DNA from: Actinomycetes bacterium
GTDB taxonomy: Bacteria; Actinomycetota; Acidimicrobiia; Acidimicrobiales; RAAP-2
NCBI GenBank assembly: GCA_021791845.1
Contig: JAJYVT010000003.1
Location: 1-64,000 of the forward strand
Direction: 5' to 3'
DNA length: 64,000 nucleotides
Shown here one piece after another: positions 1 to 8,698 of this stretch. The position numbers and the translations under genes were made by a program. The number at the start of each line of letters is the position of its first letter. Positions within the stretch are counted from its first letter, which is position 1. The notes beneath the pieces were generated by a model. The model was given only the letters and a program-made list of their open reading frames with translations, was not told where the DNA came from and did no database searches.

Positions 1-105
1 GCCAACGGCGGCGGGCGCGCCGCCGGCCCGGCACGCCGCCCGGCGCCGGCACGCCGCCCGCCGCAGCGATCGCGCAAGGGGGGCAAGGGCAAGCGCCGTC
101 GCTGA
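1..105 (+). CDS. C-terminal end of a basic-tailed protein, possibly SecF (partial)
   Basis: An open frame runs from base 1 to a TGA at 103-105 and encodes a tail rich in Ala, Pro, Arg and Gly that ends in a Lys/Arg cluster (SRKGGKGKRRR). Such basic tails follow the last membrane segment of SecF in many actinobacteria, and secD-secF often lies upstream of rel. Only 34 codons are visible and none is diagnostic, so the SecF assignment rests on tail character and neighbourhood alone. Confidence 0.3.
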   Translation, partial: ANGGGRAAGPARRPAPARRPPQRSRKGGKGKRRR

Positions 106-117
106 GCCCCCAGCGAC

Positions 118-123
118 TAGCGT
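118..123 (+). promoter_or_regulatory. -10 box TAGCGT for rel, leaderless arrangement
   Basis: TAGCGT lies exactly six bases before the ATG at 130. This is the spacing expected when transcription begins at the start codon. The same T-A-N3-T box recurs before many starts in this window, which is the main support. Confidence 0.5.
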
Positions 124-129
124 GATGGA

Positions 130-2358
130 ATGGTGACGCTGGCAGCCGTCGGCGGCGGCGAGGCCGCCCCCGCGGAGCCGGAGCACGTCGGGGAACTGCT
201 GGAACCGGTGCTCCGGGCCTTCAGCGCGCGCCACCCCGGGGAGGACGTCGCCCCCATCGTCCTGGCCGGCACCATGGCCACCGAGGCGCACGCCGGCCAG
301 TACCGCCGGTCGGGCGAGCCGTACATCACGCACCCGGTGGCGGTGGCCGGGATCGTGGCCGAGCTCGGCCTGGACGCCGTGTCGCTGGCCGCCGCCCTCC
401 TGCACGACGCGGTGGAGGACACCGGGCTCGGCCTGGACGTCATCGAGCGTGAGCTCGGGCCGGTGGTGGCGGCCGTCGTCGACGGGGTCACCAAGCTGGA
501 CCGCCTCCAGTTCGACTCCAAGGAGGAGCAGCAGGCGGCCACCATCCGCAAGATGCTGCTGGCCATGGCCAGCGACTGGCGGGTGCTCCTCATCAAGCTG
601 GCCGACCGGCTGCACAACATGCGCACCCTGGCCGTGATGCCCGAGTGGAAGCAGCGCCGGATCGCCACCGAGACCTTCGACGTCTACGCGCCGCTGGCCC
701 ACCGCCTCGGCGTCCAACAGGTCCGCTGGCAACTGGAGGACCTCGCCTTCGCCACCCTGCACCCGCGGCGCTACGCCGAGATCGAGCAGATGGTGGCGGT
801 CCGGGCCCCCCAGCGTGAGGAGTACGTGGCCCGGGTGCTGGTGGCCGTGCGCGAGCGGCTGGGGGCGGCGGGGATCGAGGCCGAGGTCACGGGCCGCCCC
901 AAGCACCTCTGGAGCATCTACGAGAAGATGGTCGTCCGGGGCAAGGAGTTCGACGAGATCCACGACCTCGTGGGGCTGCGGGTGGTGACGCCGTCGGAGA
1001 AGGACTGCTGGGCCGCGCTCGGCGCCATCCACGCCATCTGGCCGCCGGTCCAGGGCCGCTTCAAGGACTACATCAACACCCCCAAGTTCAACCTGTACCA
1101 GTCGCTGCACACCACGGTGATCGGGCTGGACGGGAAGCCGATCGAGGTCCAGGTGCGGACCAACGAGATGCACCGCCGGGCCGAGTACGGCATCGCCGCC
1201 CACTGGGGCTACAAGGAGAAGGAGGACGTCTCCTCGGAGATCGCCTGGATGCAGCGCATCGCCGAGGTGGACCGGGAGACCACCGACCCGCTCGAGTTCC
1301 TCGAGGCCCTCAAGCTCGACCTCGAGCAGGACGAGGTCTACGTCTTCACCCCCAAGGGCAAGGTCATCGCCCTGCCGGCCCGGTCGACGCCGGTGGACTT
1401 CGCCTATGCCATCCACACCGAGGTGGGGCACCGCTGCATCGGCGCCCGGGTCAACGGGCGGTTGGTCCCGCTCGACACCCGCCTGGCGTCGGCCGACACG
1501 GTGGAGATCTTCACGTCGAAGTCGCCGGCGGCCGCCCCGTCGCGCGACTGGCTGGACATCGTCGCCTCGTCCCGGGCCCGGAACAAGATCCGGCAGTGGT
1601 TCAGCCGGGAGCGGCGGGAGGACGCCATCGAGACCGGCCGGGACGAGCTGGCCAAGGCGCTGCGCCGCGAGGGCATGCCCCTCCACAAGGTCATGGCGTC
1701 GAACGCGCTGGCCCAGGTGGCCAAGGGGCTCAACCTGGCCGACCCGGACGCGCTCTTCGCCGCCATCGGCGAGCACCAGATCTCGGCCCAGTCGGTCGTC
1801 CATCGCCTCGGGCGCGAGCTGCGAACGGGCGAGCCCGAGCAGCTGCCCACGACGGCCACCCTCACGGCCACCCGGGCGAAGCGCAACCGGATGCCCGTGG
1901 CCGGGCTGTACGTGGAGGGTCTGGACGACGTGATGGTCCACCTGGCGCGGTGCTGCACGCCGGTGCCGGGCGACCAGATCATCGGGTTCGTGACCCAGGG
2001 CCGCGGGGTCTCGGTCCACCGGGCCGACTGCTCGAACGCCACCGCGCTGTCGCAGCGCTCCCAGGAGCGCCTCATCGACGTGGAGTGGGACCGGGGCGTC
2101 GAAGGCGTGTTCCTGGCCACCGTGGAGGTGCTGGCCTTCGACCGGGAGCGCCTCCTGGCCGACGTCAGCCGGGTGGTGTCGGAGCACCACCTGAACATCG
2201 TGGCCGCCCGCACGGCCACCGCACCCGACCGCGTCAGCCGCATGTGGTTCGAGGTCGAGCTGGCCGACCCGACCCACCTGCAGTCGGTCGTGGCGTCGCT
2301 CAAGCACCTCGACGGCGTGTTCGACGCCTACCGTCTGCTGCCCGGCAAGAAGGCGTAG
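130..2358 (+). CDS. rel: Bifunctional (p)ppGpp synthetase/hydrolase Rel
   Basis: Makes and degrades the stringent-response alarmone (p)ppGpp in the cytoplasm. The 742-residue protein has the family order. An HD hydrolase domain carries the intact HDAVED motif near residue 92. The synthetase domain follows, with RFKD near residue 310 (the RxKD form typical of bifunctional Rel rather than ExDD of synthesis-only RelA), YQSLHTT and EYGIAAHWGYKE. A TGS domain spans about 400-465 and an ACT domain covers the last 75 residues. Both catalytic halves look complete. The ATG at 130 is chosen because TAGCGT sits six bases upstream. hisS begins two bases after the stop, so rel, hisS, aspS and rarA probably form one operon. 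Confidence 0.96.
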   Translation: MVTLAAVGGGEAAPAEPEHVGELLEPVLRAFSARHPGEDVAPIVLAGTMATEAHAGQYRRSGEPYITHPVAVAGIVAELGLDAVSLAAALLHDAVEDTGLGLDVIERELGPVVAAVVDGVTKLDRLQFDSKEEQQAATIRKMLLAMASDWRVLLIKLADRLHNMRTLAVMPEWKQRRIATETFDVYAPLAHRLGVQQVRWQLEDLAFATLHPRRYAEIEQMVAVRAPQREEYVARVLVAVRERLGAAGIEAEVTGRPKHLWSIYEKMVVRGKEFDEIHDLVGLRVVTPSEKDCWAALGAIHAIWPPVQGRFKDYINTPKFNLYQSLHTTVIGLDGKPIEVQVRTNEMHRRAEYGIAAHWGYKEKEDVSSEIAWMQRIAEVDRETTDPLEFLEALKLDLEQDEVYVFTPKGKVIALPARSTPVDFAYAIHTEVGHRCIGARVNGRLVPLDTRLASADTVEIFTSKSPAAAPSRDWLDIVASSRARNKIRQWFSRERREDAIETGRDELAKALRREGMPLHKVMASNALAQVAKGLNLADPDALFAAIGEHQISAQSVVHRLGRELRTGEPEQLPTTATLTATRAKRNRMPVAGLYVEGLDDVMVHLARCCTPVPGDQIIGFVTQGRGVSVHRADCSNATALSQRSQERLIDVEWDRGVEGVFLATVEVLAFDRERLLADVSRVVSEHHLNIVAARTATAPDRVSRMWFEVELADPTHLQSVVASLKHLDGVFDAYRLLPGKKA

Positions 2359-2360
2359 GG

Positions 2361-3653
2361 GTGGGGTCGGCACCGGAGAACGGGGGAGCGGCGCGCGCCC
2401 CGACCGGGACGAGGGACGTCCTGTGGCCCGAGTCGTGGCGGTTCGAGGCGGCGGCGGCGCGCTTCGCGCAGCTGGTCCAGGGCGCCGGCTACGGCCTGCT
2501 GCAGAGCCCGACGTTCGAGTACGCCTCGGTGTTCCGCAAGGGGATCGGGGAGGAGAACGACGTCGTCGGGCGAGAGATGTACGAGTTCGCCGACCGGGAC
2601 GGCAAGCTGCTGGCCCTGCGGCCAGAAGGGACCGCCTCGGTGGTCCGGGCGTACCTGCAGCACCGCCCGACGCTCCCGTGGAAGGCCTGGTACGCCACCC
2701 CCCTCTTCCGCCACGAGCGCCCGCAGGCGGCCCGGTACCGCCAGCACCACCAGCTGGGCATCGAGGCGCTGGGGGTGGCCGACGCCGACATGGACGTGGA
2801 GGCGATCTGGATCGCCGACTCGTTCCTGCGCGGTCTCGGGCTCGCCCGGTTCACCCTCCACATCGGGTCGATGGGCGACGGCACCTGTCGGCCCGGCTAC
2901 ATCTCCCTCCTGCACGAGCACCTCGCCGCCCACCGGGACGAGCTGTGCGAGGAGCACCGGCAGCGCCTCGACACCAATCCCATGCGGGTGCTCGACTGCA
3001 AGCGCCCCGAGTGCCGGGCCGTGACGGCCGGCGCCCCGCGCCTGCTCGACCACCTCTGCGACGCCTGCGCCGGCCACTTCCAGCGGGTGCGCGACGGGCT
3101 CGGCGCGCTCGGCGTGCCGGCCGAGATCGACTACCGCCTGGTCCGCGGCTTCGACTACTACACCCGGACCACCTTCGAGTTCGCCTCCGCCGCCATCGAG
3201 GCCGCCCAGAACGCGCTGGGCGGCGGCGGTCGGTACGACGGGCTGGTGGAGATGCTGGGCGGCGACCCCACCCCCGGCGTCGGCTTCGGGATCGGGCTCG
3301 AGCGGGTGCTCATCGCCTGCGAGGCCGAGGGCGTCTTCACCGACGGGCCGCCGCCGCTGGACGCCTTCGTGGTGGACGTGGCGGGGGGCGACGCGGCGCG
3401 CGACCTGACGGCCGCACTGCGGCGGGCAGGGCTGCGGGCGGACCGGGCCTTCGACGGCCGGTCGATGAAGGCGCAGATGAAGCTGGCCGACCGCTCCGGC
3501 GCCCGGCTGGCACTGATCGTCGGGCCCGAGGAGCTGCGGACGGAGACCGTCTTGCTCCGCCCGCTGCGTGGCGACGGGGGGCAGCGCAGCGTGAAGGCTG
3601 GCGAGGTGGTGGCCGCGGTGCAAGAGGAGCGAGCCGGGAAGGACGGGACATGA
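2361..3653 (+). CDS. hisS: Histidyl-tRNA synthetase
   Basis: Charges tRNA-His with histidine. Class II signatures are present in order: LRPEGTASVVRAYLQH (motif-2 region), PLFRHERPQAARYRQHHQLG, the histidine-binding RGFDYYTRTTFEF, and the motif-3 stretch GVGFGIGLERVL, followed by the C-terminal anticodon-binding domain. The start is the GTG two bases after the rel stop, with AAGG just upstream. It gives 430 residues, the usual HisRS length. The stop overlaps the aspS start as ATGA, indicating translational coupling. Confidence 0.95.
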   Translation: MGSAPENGGAARAPTGTRDVLWPESWRFEAAAARFAQLVQGAGYGLLQSPTFEYASVFRKGIGEENDVVGREMYEFADRDGKLLALRPEGTASVVRAYLQHRPTLPWKAWYATPLFRHERPQAARYRQHHQLGIEALGVADADMDVEAIWIADSFLRGLGLARFTLHIGSMGDGTCRPGYISLLHEHLAAHRDELCEEHRQRLDTNPMRVLDCKRPECRAVTAGAPRLLDHLCDACAGHFQRVRDGLGALGVPAEIDYRLVRGFDYYTRTTFEFASAAIEAAQNALGGGGRYDGLVEMLGGDPTPGVGFGIGLERVLIACEAEGVFTDGPPPLDAFVVDVAGGDAARDLTAALRRAGLRADRAFDGRSMKAQMKLADRSGARLALIVGPEELRTETVLLRPLRGDGGQRSVKAGEVVAAVQEERAGKDGT

Positions 3654-5398
3654 CGAGCGCGACGTCGATGCGCACCGGGCTGTGCGGCGAGGTAGGGGTC
3701 GCCGACGTCGGCAAGGAGGTGCGGCTCTGCGGGTGGGTCGCCCGCCGGCGCGAGCACGGCGAGCACCTCGCCTTCGTGGACCTGCGCGACCGCAGCGGCA
3801 TCGTCCAGTGCGTGGTCGAGGGGTCGGCGGACCTGCGCAGCGAGTACGTCGTGGCCGTCCGGGGCACGGTCCGGCGTCGGCCGCCCGGCATGGAGAACCC
3901 TGCGCTGGCGACCGGCGAGGTCGAGGTGGGGGACTGCACCGTCGAGGTCCTGGCCACGGCCGAGCCGCCCCCGTTCGTGGTGGAGGACCGGGCCGAGGTG
4001 GACGAGGCCGTGCGGCTCCGGTACCGCTACGTGGACCTCCGGCGCCCCCGAATGCAGGCGAACCTCCGCCTGCGTGCCGCGGTCGTGGGGGCCATCCGCC
4101 GGGCGATGGACCGCCAGGGGTTCTGCGAGGTGGAGACGCCGCTCTTGTGGGCGCCCACCCCCGAGGGAGCCCGGGAGTTCGCCGTCCCCAGCCGGCTGCA
4201 CCGGGGGGCGTTCTACGTGCTGCCCCAGAGCCCGCAGATCGCCAAGCAGCTGCTCATGGTGGGCGGGTTCGACCGCTACTACCAGATCGCCCGTTGCCTC
4301 CGGGACGAGGACCTGCGGGCCGACCGCCAGTTCGAATTCACCCAGCTGGACATGGAAGCGTCCTTCGTCACCCAGGAGGACGTGCTCGGCTTCGTCTCCG
4401 AGGCCGTCCTCGAGGCGGCGGAGACCGCGACGGGCGAGCGCCCGCCCGCCATCGACCGGATGACGTGGGCGGAGGCCCTCGACCGGTACGGGACCGACAA
4501 GCCGGACCTCCGCATCCCGACCGCCCTCGTGGACCTCTCCGAGGTCTTTGCCAAGACCGAGGTGCGCGCCTTCACCGCGCCCACCGTGAAGGGGCTGCGC
4601 GTCGTCGGCGGCGCGGCCACCAGCCGCTCGGGCCTCGACGCGCTGGTGGAGCGGGCCAAGGCGCTGGGCGCGGCCGGCCTGGCGTGGTTCCGGGTGACCG
4701 AGCACGGCGAGGACGGGCTGCCGGGCCTGGACTCTCCGCTCGCCCGCGTCCTCTCGGACGCCGAGCGCGCCGGCCTGGTGCGAGCAACCGGCGCCGTCCC
4801 CGGCGACCTGGTGCTGGCGGTGGCCGACGAGCACCGTACCGCCTGCACCGTGCTCGGTCAGCTCCGGGTGGAGGTGGCAGGCACCCCGGTCGGCCAGGGC
4901 CCCTACCGCTACGTCTGGGTGGTGGAGTTCCCGCTGTTCGAGAGCATCGCCGCCGACGGGCACCCGGTGGCGGCGCACCACCCGTTCACCATGCCCCATC
5001 CCGACGACGTCGAGCGGATGAAGACGGACCCGCTCTCCGTTCGCTCGCAGGCCTACGACCTCGTGCTGAACGGCTGGGAGCTCGGCTCCGGCAGCGTGCG
5101 GATCCACCGGGCCGACATCCAGGCCCGGGTGTTCTCCGCCCTCGGGATCTCCGACGAGGACGCGGCCTCGCGCTTCGGGTTCCTCATGGGGGCGTTCCGC
5201 TACGGCGCCCCGCCCCACGCCGGGTTCGCCTTCGGGATCGACCGCCTGATCGCCGTGCTTGCGGGGGAGGAGAGCATCCGCGAGGTGATCGCCTTCCCCA
5301 AGACCCAGTCCGGCGCCGACCTCCTGACCGGCGCGCCGAAGGAGCTGCCGGCGAGCCAGCTGGCCGAGCTGGGCCTGCGGACGGCGCAACCGCGATGA
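3650..5398 (+). CDS. aspS: Aspartyl-tRNA synthetase, possibly non-discriminating
   Basis: Charges tRNA-Asp and perhaps also tRNA-Asn. The 582-residue protein has the bacterial layout: an N-terminal OB-fold anticodon domain (CGWVARRREHGEHLAF), the catalytic core (QSPQIAKQLLMVGGFDRYYQ, RDEDLRADRQFEFTQLDMEASF), an inserted GAD domain, and motif 3 (PPHAGFAFGIDRLI). In the OB fold the RRREHGE stretch carries His where discriminating enzymes usually have Leu. His at this position is associated with non-discriminating AspRS in Pseudomonas-type enzymes that work with GatCAB. That reading is inference from one position. ATGA overlaps join it to both neighbours. Confidence 0.95.
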   Translation: MTSATSMRTGLCGEVGVADVGKEVRLCGWVARRREHGEHLAFVDLRDRSGIVQCVVEGSADLRSEYVVAVRGTVRRRPPGMENPALATGEVEVGDCTVEVLATAEPPPFVVEDRAEVDEAVRLRYRYVDLRRPRMQANLRLRAAVVGAIRRAMDRQGFCEVETPLLWAPTPEGAREFAVPSRLHRGAFYVLPQSPQIAKQLLMVGGFDRYYQIARCLRDEDLRADRQFEFTQLDMEASFVTQEDVLGFVSEAVLEAAETATGERPPAIDRMTWAEALDRYGTDKPDLRIPTALVDLSEVFAKTEVRAFTAPTVKGLRVVGGAATSRSGLDALVERAKALGAAGLAWFRVTEHGEDGLPGLDSPLARVLSDAERAGLVRATGAVPGDLVLAVADEHRTACTVLGQLRVEVAGTPVGQGPYRYVWVVEFPLFESIAADGHPVAAHHPFTMPHPDDVERMKTDPLSVRSQAYDLVLNGWELGSGSVRIHRADIQARVFSALGISDEDAASRFGFLMGAFRYGAPPHAGFAFGIDRLIAVLAGEESIREVIAFPKTQSGADLLTGAPKELPASQLAELGLRTAQPR

Positions 5399-6759
5399 CC
5401 GGGCTGTTCGAGGCCGCAGCCGAGGAGCGGTTGCGGGCTCGTGCGCCCCTGGCGGCGCGCCTGCGCCCCCGCACGCTCGACGAGGTCGTCGGCCAGCGCC
5501 ACCTGGTCGGCCCCGGGTCGCCGCTGCGCGTGCTCGTCGAGTCCGACCGCCTGGGATCGGTCGTCCTGTGGGGGCCGCCGGGCACGGGCAAGACCACCCT
5601 GGCGCGCCTCCTGGCCGATGCCACCGCCAAGGAGTTCGTCCCGCTGTCGGCCGTGACGGCGGGGGTGAAGGACGTGCGGGAGGCGATCGAGGGCGCCCGC
5701 CGCCGGCTGGGGGAGCAGGGGCGGGGCACCATCCTCTTCCTCGACGAGGTGCACCGGTTCAACAAGGCCCAGCAGGACGTCCTCCTGCCGGCGGTGGAGG
5801 ACGGGTTGATCGTGCTCGTGGGCGCCACCACGGAGAACCCGTTCTTCGAGGTGAACGCCCCGCTCATGAGCCGGGCCACGCTGTGGCGGCTGGAGCCGCT
5901 GGGCGGGGACGCCATCGCCGAGCTGGTGGGGCGCGGCCTGGAGGCGGAGGGGGCGCGGGCCGAGGAGGGCGTGACCGGGGCCGTCGTGGGCGCGGCGGAC
6001 GGCGACGCCCGCTCGGCTCTCACCACGCTCGAGGTGGCGATCGCCCTGGCCGCGGCGCGCGCCGCCCAGGACCGGTCCGGTGGCGGTGCGCCCGGACCGG
6101 CGGTCGTCACGGTCGACGACGTGGTCCGCGCCCGGGCCGGGCGCCTGTACCACCAGGGCGTGGACGAGCACTACGACCAGGTGAGCGCCTTCATCAAGAG
6201 CGTCCGGGGATCGGACCCCGACGCCGGCCTGTACTGGATGGCTCGGATGCTCGAGGGGGGTGAGGACGCGCGGTTCATCGCCCGCCGGCTCGTCATCCTG
6301 GCCAGCGAGGACGTCGGCATGGCCGACCCGATGGGGCTGGTGGTGGCCGACGCCGCCGCCCGCGCCGTGGAGATGGTCGGGCTCCCCGAGGCGGCGTTGA
6401 ACCTGGCGCACGCCGTCGTCTACCTGGCGACCGCCCCCAAGTCGAACCGGGTGACGGTGGCGCTCGGGCGTGCCCGGGAGGACGTGCGCCGCGGGTCGCG
6501 CGGCGACGTGCCGGCCCACCTGCGCGACAGCCACTACCGGTCGGCCGAGGGGATCGGCCACGGGACGGGCTACCGCTATCCCCACGACTCGCCCACCGGC
6601 TGGGTGGCGCAGGAGTACCGGCCGGCCGAACTGGAGGGCCAGGTGTACTACGAGCCCTCGCCGCACGGGGCGGAGGCAGCCGTTGCCGACCGGCTCCACC
6701 GCCGGGAGCGCCCCGGAGGCTCGGAGGGGGGCGCGCCGCTCGGCGGAGAGGTGGTTTAG
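5395..6759 (+). CDS. rarA: Replication-associated recombination AAA+ ATPase RarA (MgsA)
   Basis: Clamp-loader-like AAA+ ATPase that acts at stalled replication forks. The 454-residue protein has Walker A GPPGTGKTTLAR near residue 58, Walker B FLDEVHRFNKAQQD near 115, sensor 1 in GATTENPFFEVN, and the C-terminal tetramerisation region with YDQVSAFIKSVRGSDPDAGL and the family tail HDSPTGWVAQEYRP. Length and motif order match RarA. The ATG overlaps the aspS stop (ATGA). In related actinobacteria a DUF948 gene and alaS follow closely; here about 12 kb of respiratory genes intervene. Confidence 0.94.
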   Translation: MTGLFEAAAEERLRARAPLAARLRPRTLDEVVGQRHLVGPGSPLRVLVESDRLGSVVLWGPPGTGKTTLARLLADATAKEFVPLSAVTAGVKDVREAIEGARRRLGEQGRGTILFLDEVHRFNKAQQDVLLPAVEDGLIVLVGATTENPFFEVNAPLMSRATLWRLEPLGGDAIAELVGRGLEAEGARAEEGVTGAVVGAADGDARSALTTLEVAIALAAARAAQDRSGGGAPGPAVVTVDDVVRARAGRLYHQGVDEHYDQVSAFIKSVRGSDPDAGLYWMARMLEGGEDARFIARRLVILASEDVGMADPMGLVVADAAARAVEMVGLPEAALNLAHAVVYLATAPKSNRVTVALGRAREDVRRGSRGDVPAHLRDSHYRSAEGIGHGTGYRYPHDSPTGWVAQEYRPAELEGQVYYEPSPHGAEAAVADRLHRRERPGGSEGGAPLGGEVV

Positions 6760-6762
6760 GAT
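6757..6762 (+). promoter_or_regulatory. Possible -10 box TAGGAT for the respiratory block
   Basis: TAGGAT overlaps the rarA stop codon and lies nine bases before an ATG at 6772 and 46 bases before the GTG of the SCO-fusion gene. It is the best promoter-like element between rarA and the block. I see no convincing -35 partner. Confidence 0.35.
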
Positions 6763-6771
6763 CGCCGAGCG

Positions 6772-6807
6772 ATGACGACGGCCGCCGCACCCTCGGGGAG
6801 GCGCTGA
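6772..6807 (+). other. Possible 11-residue upstream open reading frame
   Basis: An ATG ten bases after the TAGGAT box opens a short frame (MTTAAAPSGRR) whose TGA ends one base before the GTG of the next gene. The GGGGAGG that would serve that gene lies inside this frame, so translation of one could affect the other. Short frames are common by chance in GC-rich DNA. Confidence 0.2.
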
Positions 6808-6808
6808 C

Positions 6809-8698
6809 GTGCCGGGAATGTCCCACCCGCTCCAGCTGGACAACCCGCTCATCGTGGCCGCCTTCCACCGGGCGCTCCTCCACCAGCTCCTGGTCGTGCT
6901 CGGCATCGGCGTCGTCCTGGCGGTGGCGTGGAACGTCGCCTTCGCCCTCTACGTGCGCCACGCGTCTCCGTCCGACGCGTCGACCGGCCCGGTCGGGGCC
7001 GCAGCCGGCATCGGGCCGGGCGCCGCCCGGGCCGCGAGGGCCGCTGCCGGGGGCGTGGCCGGGCCCGAGCCCCTGGCGCGCCGGTTGCTCCGCCTGGCCG
7101 TCGGGCTCCTCTGGCTCCTCGACGGGTTGCTCCAGCTCCAGAGCGGGATGCCATTGGGCATGCCCTCGGCCGTGGTGAAGCCGGCGGCCGCCGGCTCGCC
7201 CTCGTGGGTCCACGCCGTCGTCAACGTGGCCATCACGATCTGGTCGGACCATCCCGTCGAGGCGGCGGCGTCGCTGGTCTGGATCCAGCTCGGCATCGGG
7301 CTGGCCATCCTCCTCTCGCCGCGGGGACGCTGGTCGCGTGCCGCCGGTGCGGCGGGGGCCGCCTGGGCCGCCGCGGTCTGGGTCTTCGGCGAGGCCTTCG
7401 GCGGGATCTTCGGCCACGGGCTCAGCTGGCTCACCGGGGCCCCCGGCGCCGCCGTGTTCTACGCCGTCGCCGGCATCCTGCTGGCCCTTCCCGAGTCGGC
7501 CTGGCACGGGCGCCGGCTCGGACGTGCCGTCACCGCGGCCATGGGCGCCTTCTACCTCGGGATGGCCCTCCTGCAGGCATGGCCGGGTCGGGGGAGCTGG
7601 CACGGAGGATCCGGTGCCCACGCCGGGAACCTGGTGTCGATGGTCCATGCCATGGCCGGCACGCCGCAGCCCCGCCTGTTCGCCGGATGGATCGGGGCGT
7701 TCGCCAGCTTCGACGCCGCCCACGGATGGGGGATCAACCTCTTCGTTGTGGTGGCGCTGGCGGTGGTTGGCGCCGCCCTGCTCTCCGGACGCCGGCGGGC
7801 CGTCCTGGCGGGCGCGGCCGGAGCGGTGGCGCTCGGGCTGGCGACCTGGGTGCTGGTGCAGGACTTCGGGTTCTTCGGCGGCGTCGGGACCGACCCCAAC
7901 TCCATGCTGCCCCAGCTCGTGCTCGCAGCCGCGGGGGTGGCGGCGCTCGTGCGGGCCCCGGCAGCCGTCCCCGAGCCGGCGTTCGTGTCGGTGCGCGAGG
8001 TGGCCACCGCCGGCACGGCGCGGCGCTGGGAGGTGCTCACCCCGGCGGTGGTGGGACGGGCCGCGGCGGCGCTGGCGGCGCTGGCCGTGATCGGCGTGGG
8101 CGCCGTGCCGATGGCGGCGGCCTCCACCAACCCCAACGCCGACCCCATCGTGACCGAGGCGTTGAACGGGTCCGTGGACCAGGTGAACAGCCCCGCACCC
8201 GGGTTCACCCTGACCGACCAGGCCGGCAAGACGGTCAGCCTGGCCAGCCTGCGGGGGAAGGCCGTCGCCCTCACCTTCCTCGACCCGGTCTGCACCACGG
8301 ACTGCCCGCTCATCGCCCAGGCGTTCCGCCAGGCAGACGCCGGCCTCGGGAGCGAGGCGAGCCGCGCGGTGTTCGTCGCCATCGTGGCCAACCCCGTGTT
8401 CCACTCGATCGCCAACGTCGACGCCTTCGACCGCCAGGAGCACCTCACCGGCCTCCCGAACTGGCTCTACCTGACCGGGTCGCTCGAGGCGCTGACCAAG
8501 GTGTGGAACGCCTACGGGCTGCAGGTGTCGATCCTGCCTGCGGGCACGATGATCGCCCACTCCGACCTCGCCTACGTCATCGACGGGCGCGGCCGCATGC
8601 GGGCGGCGTTCGGGTCGCTGCCGGGGACAACAGCCGCGGGACGCTCCTCGCTGTCCACGCTGGTGGACCAAGAGCTTCGCCGAGTGATCGGGCAGTGA
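6809..8698 (+). CDS. Polytopic membrane protein fused to a SCO1/thioredoxin-like domain
   Basis: A 629-residue protein. The first 450 or so residues contain many hydrophobic segments and match no family I recognise. The last 175 residues form a SCO/peroxiredoxin-like fold that begins SPAPGFTLTDQAGKTVSLA. It carries the copper-binding CTTDCP motif (CxxxCP) and the distal His in IAHSDLAYVID. SCO proteins deliver copper to the CuA site of oxidase subunit II, usually from a single membrane anchor, so the large membrane region is unusual. The GTG at 6809 is preferred because GGGGAGG ends eight bases before it; an in-frame ATG at 6818 is the alternative. The stop overlaps the next start (GTGA). Likely role: oxidase copper assembly or redox sensing (inference). 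Confidence 0.75.
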   Translation: MPGMSHPLQLDNPLIVAAFHRALLHQLLVVLGIGVVLAVAWNVAFALYVRHASPSDASTGPVGAAAGIGPGAARAARAAAGGVAGPEPLARRLLRLAVGLLWLLDGLLQLQSGMPLGMPSAVVKPAAAGSPSWVHAVVNVAITIWSDHPVEAAASLVWIQLGIGLAILLSPRGRWSRAAGAAGAAWAAAVWVFGEAFGGIFGHGLSWLTGAPGAAVFYAVAGILLALPESAWHGRRLGRAVTAAMGAFYLGMALLQAWPGRGSWHGGSGAHAGNLVSMVHAMAGTPQPRLFAGWIGAFASFDAAHGWGINLFVVVALAVVGAALLSGRRRAVLAGAAGAVALGLATWVLVQDFGFFGGVGTDPNSMLPQLVLAAAGVAALVRAPAAVPEPAFVSVREVATAGTARRWEVLTPAVVGRAAAALAALAVIGVGAVPMAAASTNPNADPIVTEALNGSVDQVNSPAPGFTLTDQAGKTVSLASLRGKAVALTFLDPVCTTDCPLIAQAFRQADAGLGSEASRAVFVAIVANPVFHSIANVDAFDRQEHLTGLPNWLYLTGSLEALTKVWNAYGLQVSILPAGTMIAHSDLAYVIDGRGRMRAAFGSLPGTTAAGRSSLSTLVDQELRRVIGQ

